The translations under genes were made by a program, and so were the position numbers. The notes under the pieces were generated by a model, which saw only the letters and a program-made list of their open reading frames with translations, did not search any database and had not been told where the DNA came from. This document shows positions 1 through 8,079 of a stretch of DNA of 64,000 bases, piece by piece (the first letter of the stretch is position 1; every line of letters starts with the position of its first letter). This DNA comes from Bacteroides sp. MSB163 (GTDB lineage: Bacteria > Bacteroidota > Bacteroidia > Bacteroidales > Bacteroidaceae), in assembly GCF_036416795.1 (NCBI RefSeq), contig NZ_CP143867.1:4394001-4458000 (forward strand), written 5' to 3'.

Positions 1-1674
1 ATTTGCTACATCTCGACCGGCGGTGACCGACTGATGGCGGAGGTGATTAAGGTGGTAGGTACCCATGTGTACGTGCAGGTGTTTGAGAGCACCCGCGGAC
101 TGAAAGTAGGGGCTGAAGCCGAATTTACCGGACACATGCTTGAGGTGACATTAGGCCCGGGTATGCTTTCGAAAAACTATGATGGTCTGCAAAATGACCT
201 CGATAAGATGGATGGAGTCTTCCTGAAACGCGGACAATATACCTATCCGCTGGACAAAGGAAGCAGATGGCACTTTATGCCTCTGGTGAAAGTAGGTGAT
301 AAAGTGGAAGCCGCTGCCTGGCTGGGACAAGTGGATGAAAACTTCCAACCCCTGAAAATCATGGTGCCTTTCACTCAAAAGGGCGTATGTACCGTGAAAT
401 CCATCGTAGACGAAGGTGAGTACAGCATCGAAGATATCGTAGCTGTACTGACTGACGAAGAAGGGAACGACATCCATGTGAACATGATACAGAAATGGCC
501 GGTGAAACGCGCCATGACGAATTATAAAGAAAAGCCGCGTCCTTTCAAACTGTTGGAAACGGGTGTACGTGTCATTGATACCGTGAATCCTATCGTAGAA
601 GGTGGTACGGGATTTATTCCCGGCCCGTTCGGTACGGGAAAAACAGTGCTTCAGCACGCCATTTCAAAGCAGGCGGAGGCGGATATCGTAATCATTGCTG
701 CCTGTGGTGAACGTGCCAATGAGGTTGTGGAAATCTTTACGGAATTCCCGGAACTGGTTGACCCGCATACCGGACGTAAGTTGATGGAGCGTACAATCAT
801 TATTGCTAATACTTCGAACATGCCGGTAGCTGCCCGTGAAGCATCTGTATATACGGCTATGACGATTGCAGAGTACTATCGCAGCATGGGTCTGAAGGTA
901 TTGTTGATGGCTGATTCCACTTCTCGTTGGGCACAGGCTTTGCGCGAGATGTCCAACCGTATGGAAGAGTTGCCTGGACCTGACGCATTCCCGATGGACT
1001 TGTCTTCTATCATCTCCAATTTCTACGGACGTGCCGGATATGTGGTGCTGGGTAACGGCGAAACGGGTTCTATTACCTTTATCGGTACGGTGTCTCCTGC
1101 CGGTGGTAACTTGAAAGAGCCTGTAACGGAGAATACGAAGAAGGTAGCCCGCTGTTTCTACGCTCTTGAGCAGGATCGTGCCGACAAGAAGCGTTATCCC
1201 GCTGTGAATCCGATTGATTCTTATTCTAAATATATCGAATATCCTGAATTTGAGGAATATATCAAAACTCACATCAATGGCGAGTGGATCGGTAAGGTGA
1301 ATGAAATCAAAAACCGCTTGCAACGCGGTAAGGAGATTGCCGAACAGATCAATATCCTGGGTGATGACGGTGTACCTGTAGAATATCATGTAACATTCTG
1401 GAAATCAGAATTGATCGACTTCGTAATCCTGCAACAGGATGCTTTCGACGAAATTGACGCTGTAACACCGATGGAGCGCCAGGAAGATATCTTGAACATG
1501 ATTATTGATATCTGTCATACGGAGTTTGAATTCGATAACTTCAATGAAGTAATGGATTATTTTAAGAAAATGATCAATATCTGTAAGCAGATGAACTACT
1601 CGAAGTTCAAATCAGAAGAATATGAAGGATTCCGTAAACAGTTGCAGGAACTGATTGAAGAACGTAAAGCCTAA
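1..1674 (+). CDS. ntpA: V-type ATP synthase subunit A, 5' end outside window
   Basis: Catalytic nucleotide-binding subunit of the peripheral V1 sector, which couples ATP hydrolysis or synthesis to ion movement through the membrane sector. An ATG at position 34 is in frame, but the 11 codons before it (reading ICYISTGGDRL) are also open and match the conserved N-terminal barrel of the family, so the gene begins upstream of the window. The Walker A loop GPFGTGKT lies about 197 residues after that internal Met. The long insert typical of A subunits precedes it. It is first in the visible part of the A-B-D-I-K operon. Identification is firm; only the true start is unseen. Confidence 0.97.
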   Translation: MCYISTGGDRLMAEVIKVVGTHVYVQVFESTRGLKVGAEAEFTGHMLEVTLGPGMLSKNYDGLQNDLDKMDGVFLKRGQYTYPLDKGSRWHFMPLVKVGDKVEAAAWLGQVDENFQPLKIMVPFTQKGVCTVKSIVDEGEYSIEDIVAVLTDEEGNDIHVNMIQKWPVKRAMTNYKEKPRPFKLLETGVRVIDTVNPIVEGGTGFIPGPFGTGKTVLQHAISKQAEADIVIIAACGERANEVVEIFTEFPELVDPHTGRKLMERTIIIANTSNMPVAAREASVYTAMTIAEYYRSMGLKVLLMADSTSRWAQALREMSNRMEELPGPDAFPMDLSSIISNFYGRAGYVVLGNGETGSITFIGTVSPAGGNLKEPVTENTKKVARCFYALEQDRADKKRYPAVNPIDSYSKYIEYPEFEEYIKTHINGEWIGKVNEIKNRLQRGKEIAEQINILGDDGVPVEYHVTFWKSELIDFVILQQDAFDEIDAVTPMERQEDILNMIIDICHTEFEFDNFNEVMDYFKKMINICKQMNYSKFKSEEYEGFRKQLQELIEERKA

Positions 1675-1680
1675 GGATGT

Positions 1681-1813
1681 ACTATTTGACTATTTACAAT
1701 TTACTATTTGCCTTGCGGATGCAGGTGCATGGAGGTTGTAGATAGTAAAATAGTAAAATAGGATGGCAGAGATTTGAATAGTAAATAGTAAATTGTCAAA
1801 TAGTAAATAAATA
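1681..1813. repeat. A/T-rich inverted repeat between ntpA and ntpB
   Basis: The left arm is built from CTATTTACAATTTACTATTT and the right arm is nearly its reverse complement (AAATAGTAAATTGTCAAATAG), with about 65 bases between. The same word pair occurs at 24968-25184. The arms could form a hairpin in the operon mRNA. It belongs to a family of short reiterated words in many gene junctions of this window. Confidence 0.75.
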
Positions 1814-1814
1814 G

Positions 1815-3143
1815 ATGGCAACAAAAGCATTTCAAAAAATATATACCAAGGTCACTCAGATTACGAAAGCTACGTGTTCGCTGAAAGCAACAGGGGTAGG
1901 GTATGATGAGTTGGCAACCGTAAACGGCAAGCTCGCCCAGGTGGTGAAGATTGCCGGTGACGATGTGACTTTGCAGGTATTTGAGGGTACGGAAGGTATC
2001 CCGACCAATGCGGAGATAGTATTTCTGGGTAAGTCGCCTACGCTGAAAGTGAGTGAACAGCTTGCGGGACGTTTCTTCAACGCTTTCGGTGATCCGATTG
2101 ACGGTGGTCCGTCTATCGAAGGTCAGGAAGTGGAAATCGGTGGTCCGTCTGTGAACCCGGTACGCCGTAAACAACCGTCGGAACTGATCGCAACTGGTAT
2201 TGCAGGTATCGACTTGAACAATACGCTGGTATCCGGACAGAAGATTCCGTTCTTTGCCGACCCTGACCAGCCGTTTAATCAGGTAATGGCGAACGTAGCA
2301 CTTCGTGCCGAGACGGATAAGATCATTCTGGGCGGTATGGGTATGACGAACGATGACTACCTGTACTTTAAAAATGTATTCTCCAATGCCGGTGCGCTCG
2401 ACCGTATTGTCAGCTTCATGAATACAACGGAGAATCCTCCGGTAGAACGTTTGCTGATTCCGGACATGGCGTTGACGGCAGCCGAATATTTCGCTGTGAA
2501 CAATAATGAAAAGGTATTGGTACTGTTGACTGATATGACCTCTTACGCCGATGCGTTGGCGATCGTATCCAACCGTATGGATCAGATTCCTTCAAAAGAT
2601 TCTATGCCGGGTTCTCTTTATTCGGATTTGGCTAAGATTTATGAGAAGGCAGTACAGTTCCCAAGTGGTGGTTCCATTACCATTATCGCGGTGACAACGT
2701 TGTCCGGTGGCGATATTACGCATGCTGTGCCTGATAATACGGGTTACATTACGGAAGGCCAGTTGTTCCTGCGTCGTGATACAGATATTGGTAAGGTTAT
2801 CGTTGACCCGTTCCGTTCACTGTCCCGTCTGAAACAGCTCGTTACAGGTAAGAAGACGCGTAAAGACCATCCGCAGGTGATGAATGCTGCTGTACGTCTG
2901 TACGCCGATGCTGCCAACGCCAAGACGAAGTTGGAGAATGGTTTCGACCTGACAAACTATGACGAACGTACCCTTGCATTTGCCAAGGACTACTCCAACC
3001 AATTGCTGGCTATTGATGTGAACCTCGATACAACTGAGATGCTCGATGTGGCCTGGAGCCTGTTCGGTAAGTATTTCCGTCCGGAAGAAGTGAATATCAA
3101 GAAAGAACTGGTTGACGAGTTCTGGCCCAAAGCAAATAACTAA
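1815..3143 (+). CDS. ntpB: V-type ATP synthase subunit B
   Basis: Non-catalytic nucleotide-binding partner of subunit A in the A3B3 head of the V1 sector. The 442-residue length and the overall sequence fit the family. As expected for B subunits it has no P-loop: the equivalent stretch reads SGQKIPFFADPDQPF. The region LLTDMTSYADALAIVSNRMD matches the conserved B-subunit core. The ATG at 1815 directly follows the A/T-rich repeat junction. The next gene, subunit D, begins 25 bases after the stop, so co-transcription is likely. Identification is firm. Confidence 0.97.
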   Translation: MATKAFQKIYTKVTQITKATCSLKATGVGYDELATVNGKLAQVVKIAGDDVTLQVFEGTEGIPTNAEIVFLGKSPTLKVSEQLAGRFFNAFGDPIDGGPSIEGQEVEIGGPSVNPVRRKQPSELIATGIAGIDLNNTLVSGQKIPFFADPDQPFNQVMANVALRAETDKIILGGMGMTNDDYLYFKNVFSNAGALDRIVSFMNTTENPPVERLLIPDMALTAAEYFAVNNNEKVLVLLTDMTSYADALAIVSNRMDQIPSKDSMPGSLYSDLAKIYEKAVQFPSGGSITIIAVTTLSGGDITHAVPDNTGYITEGQLFLRRDTDIGKVIVDPFRSLSRLKQLVTGKKTRKDHPQVMNAAVRLYADAANAKTKLENGFDLTNYDERTLAFAKDYSNQLLAIDVNLDTTEMLDVAWSLFGKYFRPEEVNIKKELVDEFWPKANN

Positions 3144-3168
3144 TCACTAACAACTAATCACTAATAAA

Positions 3169-3774
3169 GTGGCTATAAAGTTTCAATATAATAAAACTTC
3201 CCTCCAGCAGTTGGAAAAGCAACTGAAAGTGCGGGTACGTACACTCCCTATTATCAAGAATAAGGAGAGCGCACTACGCATGGAAGTGAAGCGCTGCAAA
3301 TCAGAAGCTGCCGCGCTGGATGAGAAGTTGGAACGGGAAATCCAGGCCTACGAAGCGATGTTCGCCCTTTGGAATGAGTTTGACTCCTCATTGATAAAGG
3401 TGAGCGATGTACATCTCGGCGTGAAGAAGATTGCCGGTGTACGGGTGCCGCTGCTCGAAAACGTTGATTTCGAAATACGCCCCTACAGCCTGTTCAATGC
3501 CCCCAAATGGTATGCCGATGGCATTCATTTGCTCAAGGTGTTGGCACAGACGGCTATCGAACGGGAGTTTATCGTCGCCAAACTGGGCTTGCTGGAACAT
3601 GCACGTAAGAAGACTACCCAAAAGGTAAACCTCTTTGAAAAAGTGCAGATTCCAGGCTATCAGGATGCTCTGCGAAAGATCAAGCGCTTCATGGAAGACG
3701 AGGAGAACCTCTCCAAGTCATCGCAGAAAATCATGAAATCCCATCAAGAGAGTAGGAAGGAGGCAGAAGCATGA
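3169..3774 (+). CDS. ntpD: V-type ATP synthase subunit D, GTG start
   Basis: Central rotor-shaft subunit of the V1 sector, a long antiparallel coiled coil that turns inside the A3B3 head. The 201 residues are rich in heptad-like Lys/Glu/Leu at both ends, as in the family. The start is GTG at 3169, giving MAIKFQYNKTSLQQLEKQL; no ATG lies nearby in frame. The junction before it carries TAATCACTAA repeats. The stop overlaps the start of subunit I by four bases (ATGA, 3771-3774), which suggests translational coupling. Confident. Confidence 0.95.
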   Translation: MAIKFQYNKTSLQQLEKQLKVRVRTLPIIKNKESALRMEVKRCKSEAAALDEKLEREIQAYEAMFALWNEFDSSLIKVSDVHLGVKKIAGVRVPLLENVDFEIRPYSLFNAPKWYADGIHLLKVLAQTAIEREFIVAKLGLLEHARKKTTQKVNLFEKVQIPGYQDALRKIKRFMEDEENLSKSSQKIMKSHQESRKEAEA

Positions 3775-5606
3775 TTACAAAAATGAAGAAGCTCACATTC
3801 CTTGTATATCATAAGGAATATGAAACATTCCTTGATCAAATCCGGGAGTTGGGAGTAGTGCATATTGTGGAAAAGCAATGGGGTGAGATGGACGATACTC
3901 TGCAACAGTTTATGCAGAAGCGTGCACTTTACAAAAGTATGCTCCAGAGTATGTACAATCTGGCTGAGAAACAGCCTGAAGAAACTGTGAACACCGAACT
4001 GGCAATCGATGCTTTAGTAAAAAGCTATGAAGACTTGCAGGAACGGATACAGGATTTGAATCAGCAATTACCTGTTGTAGGCAAAGACATCGCACAGATG
4101 GAAGTCTGGGGTAATTTTGACTGGACTTCTGTCCGCAGGTTGGAGGATGCAGGCTGGTATGTGCAATTCTATACCTGTCCGGAAAGGGATTATGACGAGA
4201 CATGGGCGGAACAATACAATACTATCATTGTGAAGGAAAATGGCGGGCATCTATACTTTGTGACCGTCACACCCGAACCGGTAGGATTGGATATCGAACC
4301 ACTTCGTTTGCCCTCTCTGAGCCTGTCCGAGTTGAACAGTAAGAAAGCGGAAATGGAAGAAGCTCTTCTCCAGACCACTGCTGAACTGAAAGCTTTCTGT
4401 AAAGCTCATTATCGTACGTTTGAAAGCGGCGGTGAACAGCTTCAGGGAGATATCGACTTGTTGAAGGTAAAGCTGAACAGTGAGGAAATGGCCGAAGGTG
4501 CCGTCGTATTGCTGGAAGGTTGGATTCCTGAAGATCAGGAGGTAGATGTGAAGAAATTGCTCGATGATAGTGGTGTATATTATGAAATACGGAAAGCCAC
4601 CAAAGAAGACAACGCTCCCATCAAGCTGAAGAACAATGCATTTGTCCGTATGTACGAGGTGCTTACCAAAATGTATGGTATGCCCGACTATGCGGAATTT
4701 GATCCGACGCCTATCCTGGCTCCGTTCTTTTCCTTGTTCTTTGCATTCTGTATGGGTGATGCCGGGTACGGATTGGTGCTGATTGTCTTTGGCTTCATCC
4801 TGAAGAAGAAGTTGTCAAAGTCACTGCGAGGCATGATGAACTTGGTAATTACGCTGGGTATTTTCACCGCAATATTCGGTGCTATTCTGGGTACTTTCTT
4901 CGGAGTCAGCTTGTTTGATGTGGAATTGCCGGAAGGAATGAAGCAATTTATGATTGTGGGTAAGATTGGTGAGACGACTTATGACAAGCAAATGTTGCTG
5001 GCATTGATAATCGGTGTAATACATATCAGCATAGCCATGACTGTGAAAGCTATTGGCGAGACCGTACGTTATGGCTTCAAGGAATCTCTCAGTGCCTGGG
5101 GATGGTTGCTGTTGGTGGTTGGATTCATCTGTACCGGCGGACTTTCTTTCTTTGAAATTATTTCGAAAGACGTCTCCACCTGGGCATTCATTGTGATTGG
5201 AGGTATTGCCGCTATCGGTATTTATCTGCTGAATAATATCCATCGGAATGTGTTTGTCAACATCGGTGCCGGTGTATGGGATACCTATAATATGGCTACC
5301 GGATTGATGGGAGATATACTCTCGTACATTCGTCTGTATGCCCTTGGTTTGGCAGGTGGTATGCTGGGCGGTGTGTTCAATCAGCTTGCCTTTATGGTGA
5401 ATGATGCGGCAGGTCCGGCTCTTGGCTGGTTGTTCTGCGGACTGATATTGCTGTTCGGCCATTCGTTGAACATAGCCATGTCTTGTCTGAGCGCATTTGT
5501 GCATCCGTTACGTTTGACATTCGTAGAATACTTTAAAAATTCAGGTTACGACGGTAAAGGTGAAGCTTACAAGCCGTTTACTGTGGTTAAGAAACAAATA
5601 AATTAA
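3771..5606 (+). CDS. ntpI: V-type ATP synthase subunit I (a-subunit homologue)
   Basis: Membrane stator subunit that forms the ion half-channels against the proteolipid ring. Of its 611 residues, about the first 310 are a soluble, partly coiled-coil domain. The remainder holds seven or eight hydrophobic helices starting near APFFSLFFAFCMGDAGYGL and including the conserved GDILSYIRLYALGLAGG segment. It starts in an ATGA overlap with subunit D. Its stop codon lies in the first of three perfect 15-bp tandem copies (5592-5636). Firm assignment. Confidence 0.96.
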   Translation: MITKMKKLTFLVYHKEYETFLDQIRELGVVHIVEKQWGEMDDTLQQFMQKRALYKSMLQSMYNLAEKQPEETVNTELAIDALVKSYEDLQERIQDLNQQLPVVGKDIAQMEVWGNFDWTSVRRLEDAGWYVQFYTCPERDYDETWAEQYNTIIVKENGGHLYFVTVTPEPVGLDIEPLRLPSLSLSELNSKKAEMEEALLQTTAELKAFCKAHYRTFESGGEQLQGDIDLLKVKLNSEEMAEGAVVLLEGWIPEDQEVDVKKLLDDSGVYYEIRKATKEDNAPIKLKNNAFVRMYEVLTKMYGMPDYAEFDPTPILAPFFSLFFAFCMGDAGYGLVLIVFGFILKKKLSKSLRGMMNLVITLGIFTAIFGAILGTFFGVSLFDVELPEGMKQFMIVGKIGETTYDKQMLLALIIGVIHISIAMTVKAIGETVRYGFKESLSAWGWLLLVVGFICTGGLSFFEIISKDVSTWAFIVIGGIAAIGIYLLNNIHRNVFVNIGAGVWDTYNMATGLMGDILSYIRLYALGLAGGMLGGVFNQLAFMVNDAAGPALGWLFCGLILLFGHSLNIAMSCLSAFVHPLRLTFVEYFKNSGYDGKGEAYKPFTVVKKQIN

Positions 5607-5636
5607 AAACAAATAAATTAAAAACAAATAAATTAA
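5592..5636 (+). repeat. Three perfect 15-bp tandem copies at the end of ntpI
   Basis: AAACAAATAAATTAA is present three times in a row. The first copy encodes the last codons and stop of subunit I; the next two fill the gap before subunit K. Because each copy contains the same TAA in frame, a copy-number change would leave the protein end unchanged but alter the spacing to ntpK. Confidence 0.9.
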
Positions 5637-5643
5637 GAACATT

Positions 5644-6063
5644 ATGAATGAAATTTTAGGTTATCTTGGCTTGGGCATGATGTTGGCTCTTGCAGGAATT
5701 GGTAGTTGCTTTGGTACAACAATCGCAGGTAGTGCAGCGGAAGGTGCATTGAAAAAAGATCCTTCCAAATCTGCCAGCTATATGATTTTGTCGGCTCTTC
5801 CGGCTACACAGGGACTTTATGGTTTCGTTGCTTTCCTGATGTCTATGGGTAGAGACTTTAATACGGATGGTCCTCTGATGTTGGGTATCGGCCTGGGTGT
5901 AGGTTTAGTATGTTTATTCTCAGCTATCCGTCAGGGACAGATTTGTGCCAATGGTATTGTGGGTATCTCTCAGGGACATGACGTGCAGACTAACACAATG
6001 ATTTATGCAGCCCTTCCCGAATTTTATGCAATTTTGGCATTGGTGGCTGCATTGATGGTATAA
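5644..6063 (+). CDS. ntpK: V-type ATP synthase subunit K (proteolipid c), probable Na+ type
   Basis: Ring-forming proteolipid of the membrane sector, 139 residues in four helices arranged as two hairpins. Hairpin one carries ALPATQGLYG and hairpin two carries the carboxylate in ALPEFYAI. The sodium ligands known from Enterococcus hirae NtpK (Leu61, Thr64, Gln65, Gln110, Glu139) line up with Leu52, Thr55, Gln56, Gln97 and Glu126 with a constant offset in each hairpin, so sodium coupling is a good inference. It is the last gene of the operon, followed by a strong terminator. Confidence 0.95.
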   Translation: MNEILGYLGLGMMLALAGIGSCFGTTIAGSAAEGALKKDPSKSASYMILSALPATQGLYGFVAFLMSMGRDFNTDGPLMLGIGLGVGLVCLFSAIRQGQICANGIVGISQGHDVQTNTMIYAALPEFYAILALVAALMV

Positions 6064-6089
6064 GATTCTATTTCTGAATAATTTGCTAG

Positions 6090-6131
6090 CCCAGAGTTGT
6101 CATTCCGATGCCAACTCTGGGTTAATTGTTT
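6090..6131 (+). terminator. Terminator of the V-ATPase operon
   Basis: A perfect 10-bp stem (CCCAGAGTTG with CAACTCTGGG) around a 12-base loop is followed by TTAATTGTTT. It starts 27 bases after the ntpK stop. Confidence 0.8.
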
Positions 6132-6133
6132 CC

Positions 6134-6237
6134 AAACGCCACACTTCATCAGGGCAAATGCCACACTCTGTATGTTGCAAAGTGTGGTATTTGCCCTGAT
6201 GAAGTGTGGCATTTGCTCTGATGAAGTGTGGTGTTCG
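6134..6237. repeat. GTGTGGCAT repeat cluster, copy 1
   Basis: AACGCCACACTTCATCAGGG at the left and CCCTGATGAAGTGTGGCAT at the right form a long near-perfect inverted repeat. On the right side the 22-bp unit (TTGC, about 10 variable bases, then GTGTGGCAT) is repeated in tandem. Related clusters lie at 36730-36891 and 63120-63222. An apparent plus-strand reading frame over this area is a product of the repeats. Confidence 0.85.
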
Positions 6238-6337
6238 GAGCGCTATTCAGTCCTTCTAACTATTTTTCTCAAACGATTGTTTATGCATATTTCATTAGTT
6301 TTTTCGATTAATAGGCTATTTTTCAAAGAATAATGTG

Positions 6338-6345
6338 TACTTTTG
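6338..6345 (+). promoter_or_regulatory. -7 box of the glycogen synthase promoter
   Basis: TACTTTTG fits the Bacteroides TAnnTTTG element, 34 bases before the glgA-like start codon. No clear TTTG -33 box is seen at the usual spacing. The rest of the 6064-6379 gap holds the operon terminator and the repeat cluster. Confidence 0.6.
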
Positions 6346-6379
6346 CAGCCGGTATTAAGTAATAGAGATTAAAAGTAAT

Positions 6380-8041
6380 ATGACTAAAGAGCTGTTAACC
6401 CCCGACTACATCTTCGAGTCAAGCTGGGAAGTATGTAATAAGGTTGGAGGTATCTATACGGTTTTGTCCACGCGAGCAAATACCTTGCAGGCAAAATTTC
6501 ATGATAGATTATTTTTTATAGGACCTGATTTTTGGCAGGGTAAAGAGAATCCTTTGTTTATCGAGTCCGAGAACCTTTGTGTAGCATGGAGAAAGCATGC
6601 AGCTGAGCAAGATAACCTTTCCGTCCGTGTAGGACGCTGGAACATTCCGGGCAATCCGATCGTTATATTGGTTGATTTCCAACCGTTTTTCGCACTGAAG
6701 AATGAAATATATACAGAAATGTGGAACCACTATCAGGTGGATTCACTGCATGCATACGGTGATTATGATGAAGCATCCATGTTTTCGTATGCAGCCGGAA
6801 AGGTAGTAGAGAGTTTTTATCGTTACAATCTGACGGAGACAGATAAAGTGATTTATCAGGCACATGAGTGGATGACCGGTATGGGAGCCCTCTACTTGCA
6901 AACTGCTGTTCCTGAAATCGCTACGATATTTACCACACATGCCACGTCCATCGGACGTTCCATTGCAGGTAACAATAAGCCTCTTTACGATTATCTCTTC
7001 GCTTACAACGGCGATCAGATGGCGGAAGAGCTCAATATGCAATCCAAACATTCCATTGAAAAACAGACTGCGCACTATGTGGACTGTTTTACGACTGTGA
7101 GCGAAATCACGAACAACGAGTGCAAGGAATTGCTTGATAAGCCTGCCGATGTAGTGCTAATGAATGGTTTTGAAGATGATTTTGTACCAAAAGGGACTAC
7201 GTTTACCGGAAAACGCAAACGTGCGAGATCTATCATGTTGCGCGTTGCCAATTGCCTGATGGGTACGGATATGGGTGATGATACGTTGATTATCGGTACC
7301 AGCGGTCGGTATGAATTTAAGAACAAAGGCATCGATGTCTTCCTTGAATCACTGAATCGGCTGAACCGTGATAAGAACCTGAAAAAGAATGTATTGGCAT
7401 TCATCAACGTGCCGGGATGGGTAGGTGATGCCCGCGAAGACCTGCAACAACGCCTCAAGAGCAAGGAGAAATTCACTACTCCTCTGGAAGTACCTTTGAT
7501 TACTCACTGGCTGCACAACATGACGCATGATCAAGTGCTGGACATGCTGAAGTATATGGGCATGAGCAACCGTCCTGAGGATAAGGTGAAGATTATTTTT
7601 GTTCCCTGCTATCTCGACGGAAAAGATGGCATTATAAACAAGCAATATTACGATTTGATATTGGGAGAAGATCTTAGTGTCTATCCTTCATATTACGAAC
7701 CTTGGGGCTATACCCCATTGGAAAGTGTTGCTTTTCATGTTCCTACCGTCACGACCGACCTGGCAGGTTTCGGACTTTGGGTGAGCAGCCTGAAGAACCA
7801 GCATGGCATTGATGATGGGGTAGAGGTACTTCACCGTTCGGATTACAACTATTCTGAAGTGGCTGACGGTATCAAAGACACCATTTCGGCATTCTCAGCA
7901 AAGACGGATGCGGAAGTGAAAAACATTCGCAAGCGTGCCGGGCAAGTGGCTGAGCAGGCTTTGTGGAAGCATTTTATTGAATATTATTATGAAGCCTATG
8001 ATTTTGCCCTTCGTCATGCGATGGAGCGTCAGTTAGGTTAA
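6380..8041 (+). CDS. Glycogen synthase, GT3 (eukaryote-like) type
   Basis: Transfers glucose from a nucleotide sugar to the growing alpha-1,4-glucan. Its 553 residues resemble the animal/fungal GT3 family rather than bacterial GlgA: the N-terminus FESSWEVCNKVGGIYTVLST is the donor-binding glycine loop of that family, and YYEPWGYTPLES holds the paired catalytic glutamates. The ATG at 6380 lies just after a -7 box. The phosphorylase gene follows 38 bases later with no terminator, so synthesis and breakdown enzymes are probably co-transcribed. Confidence 0.93.
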   Translation: MTKELLTPDYIFESSWEVCNKVGGIYTVLSTRANTLQAKFHDRLFFIGPDFWQGKENPLFIESENLCVAWRKHAAEQDNLSVRVGRWNIPGNPIVILVDFQPFFALKNEIYTEMWNHYQVDSLHAYGDYDEASMFSYAAGKVVESFYRYNLTETDKVIYQAHEWMTGMGALYLQTAVPEIATIFTTHATSIGRSIAGNNKPLYDYLFAYNGDQMAEELNMQSKHSIEKQTAHYVDCFTTVSEITNNECKELLDKPADVVLMNGFEDDFVPKGTTFTGKRKRARSIMLRVANCLMGTDMGDDTLIIGTSGRYEFKNKGIDVFLESLNRLNRDKNLKKNVLAFINVPGWVGDAREDLQQRLKSKEKFTTPLEVPLITHWLHNMTHDQVLDMLKYMGMSNRPEDKVKIIFVPCYLDGKDGIINKQYYDLILGEDLSVYPSYYEPWGYTPLESVAFHVPTVTTDLAGFGLWVSSLKNQHGIDDGVEVLHRSDYNYSEVADGIKDTISAFSAKTDAEVKNIRKRAGQVAEQALWKHFIEYYYEAYDFALRHAMERQLG

Positions 8042-8079
8042 AATAAATATGAATTATTAATCAATCAAGTAATCATACA

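Noticed and set aside
4821..5504. Minus-strand open frame (227 codons) within ntpI
   Set aside because: It is antisense to the conserved membrane half of subunit I; no support on the minus strand.
6097..6333. Plus-strand open frame of 78 codons after ntpK
   Set aside because: It consists of the GTGTGGCAT repeat cluster and reads as repeated FIRANATLC-type peptides; not a gene.
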